Source: CAYVBN01 sp964538565
Lineage (GTDB): Bacteria; Pseudomonadota; Alphaproteobacteria; Rhizobiales; Xanthobacteraceae
Direction: 5' to 3'
Assembly: GCA_964538565.1 (NCBI GenBank)
Contig: CAZIGW010000069.1
Coordinates: forward strand, 1 to 14,244
Length of the DNA stretch: 14,244 nucleotides
Part shown: positions 11,470 through 14,244 of the stretch, piece after piece
How positions within the stretch are numbered: the stretch's first letter is position 1
How the letters are laid out: every line of letters starts with the position of its first letter
The notes under the pieces: model-generated
Database searches by the model: none
What the model saw: only the letters and a program-made list of their open reading frames with translations
What the model was told of the DNA's origin: nothing
Program-made: the position numbers and the translations under genes

Positions 11470-13512
11470 ATGCCGAACACGATCTACCCCCTGCCTGCTA
11501 CCTCTCCGCCCCCGCAGGTTCCGCCCTCGGGCGCCGCCGGCGTCGGGCTCCTGACGGCGATCGTGGCCGCGGTGGTGACCGTGGCGGCCCTGTACGTCGC
11601 GCGCGAGGTGCTGCTGCCGATCACGCTGGCGCTGCTGCTGAGCTTCGTGCTCAGCCCGCTGGTCGAACTGCTGCGCCGGCTTCGGCTCGGCCGCGTCCTC
11701 TCCGTGGTGGTCGCCGTCGTCCTGGCGCTCGGCATCATTCTCGCCATCGCCACCGTCCTCGGAACGCAGGTGGCCGACCTCGCCAAGGACGTTCCGCGCT
11801 ACCAGACCACGATCGAGCGCAAGATCGGCAACCTCCGGGACATCACCGTCAAGCAATTCTCGGGGGTCATCGGCGGCCTGGGCCATCAGCTCGCGGGACC
11901 CGGCCAGCAGGGCTCGGCGGCCCAGCCATCCAACCCCTCCGAGACGGGCACGCAGACGCAAGCGGAGAAGCCCGTTCCGGTCGTGGTGACCGAGCCCGCC
12001 CCGTCGGCCCTGCAGATCGGCGAGAAGGTGCTCACGCCGCTGCTCAACCCGGTCGCAACCGCCGGCATCATCCTGGTGGTCGCCATCTTCACCCTGCTGC
12101 AGAAGGAGGACCTGCGCGACCGTGCGATCCGCCTGTTCGGGTCGGGCGACATGGAACGCACGACGGTCGCGATGGACGACGCGGCGGAGCGGCTCAGTCG
12201 CTATTTTCTCATTCAGCTTGGGCTGAACACGAGCTTCGGCGTGATCGTCGGGGTCGGGCTCTCCTTCATCGGGGTGCCGAGTCCCGTGCTGTGGGGCATC
12301 CTCGGCGCGCTGTTGCGCTTCATCCCGTACATCGGATCGTGGATCGCCGCCGCGCCGCCGATCGTTCTGGCGGCGGCCGTCGAGCCGGGCTGGTCGATGG
12401 CGATCTGGACCGCCGTGCTCTACGCCGTCACGGAAGTCACGATGGGGCAGCTGATCGAGCCCCTGGTCTACGGACACAGCACCGGGCTCTCGCCCATCGC
12501 GGTCGTGGTCGCGGCGATCTTCTGGACCTGGATCTGGGGACCGGTCGGGCTGATCATTTCGACGCCGCTCACGCTGTGTCTGGTCGTCCTCGGCCGCTAC
12601 ATCGAACGCCTCGAATTCTTCGACGTGCTGCTCGGCGACCGCCCGGCGCTGTCACCGGAGGAGAGCTTCTACCAGCGCATGCTGGCCGGCGACCCCGATG
12701 AGGCCGAGGAGCAGGCGGAGCGCTATCTCAAGGAGCACTCGCTCTCGTCCTATTACGACGAGGTGGCGCTGAAGGGACTGAGACTCGCCACCAGCGACAT
12801 CGTGCGCGGCGCCCTTCCGCCGACCAAGGTCGAGCTTCTGCGGGATTCGGTCGCCGAACTGGTCGGCGACCTCGCGGCCTATGAGGATACCGAGCCCCGT
12901 CCGGCCGGCGAGAAAGAAAATGAAGCAGAAAAAAAGGAGAAAGTCCTCGACCCGGACGCCGGGCCTTCACCGGACCGGCAGTCTGCTTCCGGACGATTGT
13001 CGCCAACCGGCAGGGTCCTCGACCGGACGCGGCTGGCGCCGGAGTGGCAAGGCGAGTCGGCGGTCCTGTGCGTCGCCGGAAGCGGACCGCTGGACGAAGC
13101 GGCTTCCATCATGCTCGCCCAGTTGCTCGACAAGCACGGGCTTGGCACGCGGGTGGTGCCGCACGAAGCCGTCTCCCGCAGGAGCATCGCGGCCCTCGAC
13201 GTCAGCGGAACCGCAATGGTGTGCATCGCCTACGTCGACATCCGCGGCAATCCGGCCCACCTGCGCTATCTGCTCAAGCGCCTGCGCGATCGCCTGCCCA
13301 AAGCGCCGCGGCTGGTCGGGCTCTGGCCTGCGCACGATCCGATCCTCCGGGACGAGGTGCTGCGCAGCCAGGTCGGCGCCGACGACTACGTGAGCGCGTT
13401 CGGTGACGCGGTGGAGGCCTGTCTCAATGCCGCCGAGCGGGCGTCCGGTCAGTCCGCGCAGCCCGCGTCGAACGAGGGGCGGGCCGAGGCAATGGCCGCG
13501 AGCGCGCGCTGA
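11470..13512 (+). CDS. AI-2E family transporter with extra C-terminal domain
   Basis: 680 residues, about twice the usual 350-400 of this permease family. Residues 25-385 form the AI-2E/PerM-like membrane domain: helices near 25-45, 48-66, 76-98, 195-212, 250-268, 272-300, 310-325 and 340-377. Signatures are the VLLPITLALLLSFVLSPLVELLRR start and GLSPIAVVVAAIFWTWIWGPVGLIISTPL near 339-367. A Pro/Gln-rich insert (143-178) interrupts the soluble loop. A soluble helical part (386-472), an acidic/lysine linker (473-525) and an alpha/beta-like domain (528-655) follow. The ATG at 11470 has AAAGG at 9-base spacing; ATG 11449 is less well placed. Family members export AI-2, ions or polyamine-like solutes; the substrate here is unknown. 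Confidence 0.88.
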   Translation: MPNTIYPLPATSPPPQVPPSGAAGVGLLTAIVAAVVTVAALYVAREVLLPITLALLLSFVLSPLVELLRRLRLGRVLSVVVAVVLALGIILAIATVLGTQVADLAKDVPRYQTTIERKIGNLRDITVKQFSGVIGGLGHQLAGPGQQGSAAQPSNPSETGTQTQAEKPVPVVVTEPAPSALQIGEKVLTPLLNPVATAGIILVVAIFTLLQKEDLRDRAIRLFGSGDMERTTVAMDDAAERLSRYFLIQLGLNTSFGVIVGVGLSFIGVPSPVLWGILGALLRFIPYIGSWIAAAPPIVLAAAVEPGWSMAIWTAVLYAVTEVTMGQLIEPLVYGHSTGLSPIAVVVAAIFWTWIWGPVGLIISTPLTLCLVVLGRYIERLEFFDVLLGDRPALSPEESFYQRMLAGDPDEAEEQAERYLKEHSLSSYYDEVALKGLRLATSDIVRGALPPTKVELLRDSVAELVGDLAAYEDTEPRPAGEKENEAEKKEKVLDPDAGPSPDRQSASGRLSPTGRVLDRTRLAPEWQGESAVLCVAGSGPLDEAASIMLAQLLDKHGLGTRVVPHEAVSRRSIAALDVSGTAMVCIAYVDIRGNPAHLRYLLKRLRDRLPKAPRLVGLWPAHDPILRDEVLRSQVGADDYVSAFGDAVEACLNAAERASGQSAQPASNEGRAEAMAASAR

Positions 13513-13537
13513 CGAAACGGTCGACACCCCCTGCGGA

Positions 13538-14244
13538 TCAACTCGTCTTCTCGAAGATCTCCCGCCCGATGAGCATGCGGCGGATCTCGCTCGTGCCGGC
13601 GCCGATCTCGTAGAGCTTGGCGTCGCGCAGCAGGCGGCCGGCCGGATAGTCGTTGATGTAGCCGTTGCCGCCGAGACACTGAATCGCCTCGAGCGCCATC
13701 CAGGTCGCGCGTTCGGCGGCGTACAGAATGGCGCCGGCGGCGTCCTCACGCGTGGTGCGGCCTGCGTCGCAGGCGCGCGCCACCGCGTACACGTAGGACC
13801 TGGCGGCGTTCATCGTCACGTACATGTCGGCGAGCTTGGCCTGCACGAGCTGGAAACGGCCGATCGGCTGCCCGAACTGCTCGCGCTCGTGTACGTAGGG
13901 CACGACGAGGTCCATGCACGCCTGCATGATGCCGAGCGGGCCGGCCGAGAGCACGACGCGCTCGTAGTCGAGCCCGGACATGAGCACGTTGACGCCGTTG
14001 CCGACGGCGCCGAGCACGTTCTCGGCCGGCACCTCGCAGTCCTCGAACACGAGCTCGCCCGTGTCGGAGCCGCGCATGCCGAGCTTGTCGAGCTTCTGCG
14101 CGGCGGAAAGTCCCTTGAAGCCGCGCTCGACCACGAACGCCGTGATGCCGCGCGCGCCGGCGGTCGGATCGGTCTTGGCGTAGACCACCACGACGTCGGC
14201 GAGCGGTCCGTTGGTGATCCACATCTTCGATCCGTTGAGGACGT
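13538..14244 (-). CDS. Isovaleryl-CoA dehydrogenase-like acyl-CoA dehydrogenase, C-terminal part (cut by right edge)
   Basis: FAD enzyme that oxidises a short branched acyl-CoA, most likely isovaleryl-CoA in leucine breakdown. About 235 C-terminal residues are visible; the start lies beyond the right edge. The middle beta domain (VLNGSKMWITNGPLADVVVVYAKT, then KLDKLGMRGSDTGELVFEDCEVP) runs into the C-terminal helical domain. The segment SGLDYERVVLSAGPLGIMQ carries the Glu that is the catalytic base in isovaleryl-CoA dehydrogenases, at a different place from other acyl-CoA dehydrogenases. FGQPIGRFQLVQAKLADMY and QCLGGNGYINDYPAGRLLRD are also typical of Ivd, as is the ending GAGTSEIRRMLIGREIF. 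The gene converges on the permease gene with a 25-base gap that shows no terminator. Confidence 0.93.
   Translation of the reverse strand, partial: VLNGSKMWITNGPLADVVVVYAKTDPTAGARGITAFVVERGFKGLSAAQKLDKLGMRGSDTGELVFEDCEVPAENVLGAVGNGVNVLMSGLDYERVVLSAGPLGIMQACMDLVVPYVHEREQFGQPIGRFQLVQAKLADMYVTMNAARSYVYAVARACDAGRTTREDAAGAILYAAERATWMALEAIQCLGGNGYINDYPAGRLLRDAKLYEIGAGTSEIRRMLIGREIFEKTS

Noticed and set aside
10837..12477. 546-codon minus-strand frame across the ada N-terminus, the intergenic region and the permease
   Set aside because: The translation is low-complexity Asp/Arg/Gly/His-rich and covers two identified genes in other frames.
1..14244. CRISPR arrays, tRNA/rRNA genes, insertion sequences, phage or toxin-antitoxin modules
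   Set aside because: No regularly spaced repeats, transposase or integrase motifs, or RNA gene signatures were seen anywhere in the window.

Overview
The window is GC-rich, gene-dense chromosomal DNA from an alphaproteobacterium, most likely of the order Hyphomicrobiales (Rhizobiales). That placement rests on base composition and on the look of the proteins: an ExbB with a cleavable N-terminus, a receptor with a proline/arginine-rich N-terminal spacer, an extended AI-2E permease and a large RraA-type protein. I cannot name a genus. I see no transposase, phage gene, tRNA, rRNA or CRISPR array. I did not find an obviously new multi-gene system; the best leads are regulatory sites and a few unusual small or fused proteins.

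Left end (1-3186): an iron-uptake locus. A TonB-dependent siderophore receptor is cut by the left edge on the minus strand. It diverges from a tightly packed exbB-exbD-tonB operon on the plus strand. The receptor is the outer-membrane gate and the ExbB/ExbD/TonB complex supplies its energy. The roughly 450-base region between them holds several dyads and a 9-base direct repeat spaced exactly 100 bases apart, plausible sites for a shared iron regulator. It also holds a possible 33-codon leader ORF with a strong Shine-Dalgarno sequence.

3187-4015: a 51-residue single-span membrane protein with three Ser-Trp repeats (minus strand), a gene-poor stretch containing a perfect 18-base GC palindrome, and a short DUF3253 protein (plus strand).

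4016-8630: a six-gene run on the minus strand. In transcription order it holds two tandem paralogous aldo/keto reductases, queC, a VUT/YhhQ-type queuosine-precursor transporter whose start overlaps the queC stop (ATGA), an RraA-like protein, and a YdcF/ElyC-like DUF218 membrane protein. queC plus the transporter give a combined synthesis and salvage unit for queuosine precursors.

8876-9280: an unrecognised 134-residue protein (plus strand).

9328-11168: an alkylation-response pair on the minus strand. A full-length Ada (methylphosphotriester sensor, AraC helix-turn-helix, O6-methylguanine methyltransferase) is followed, with a GTGA overlap, by a 2-oxoglutarate/Fe(II) oxygenase. The arrangement resembles E. 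coli ada-alkB, but the oxygenase has prolyl-hydroxylase-type spacing of its ligands. An exact match to the Ada box (AAT-N6-GCAA) lies upstream of ada, and a near-perfect 13-base-arm hairpin abuts the ada ribosome binding site.

11470-13512: a 680-residue AI-2E-family permease with an extra cytosolic C-terminal alpha/beta-like domain (plus strand). At the right edge, convergent with it, is the C-terminal part of an isovaleryl-CoA-dehydrogenase-like acyl-CoA dehydrogenase (minus strand).
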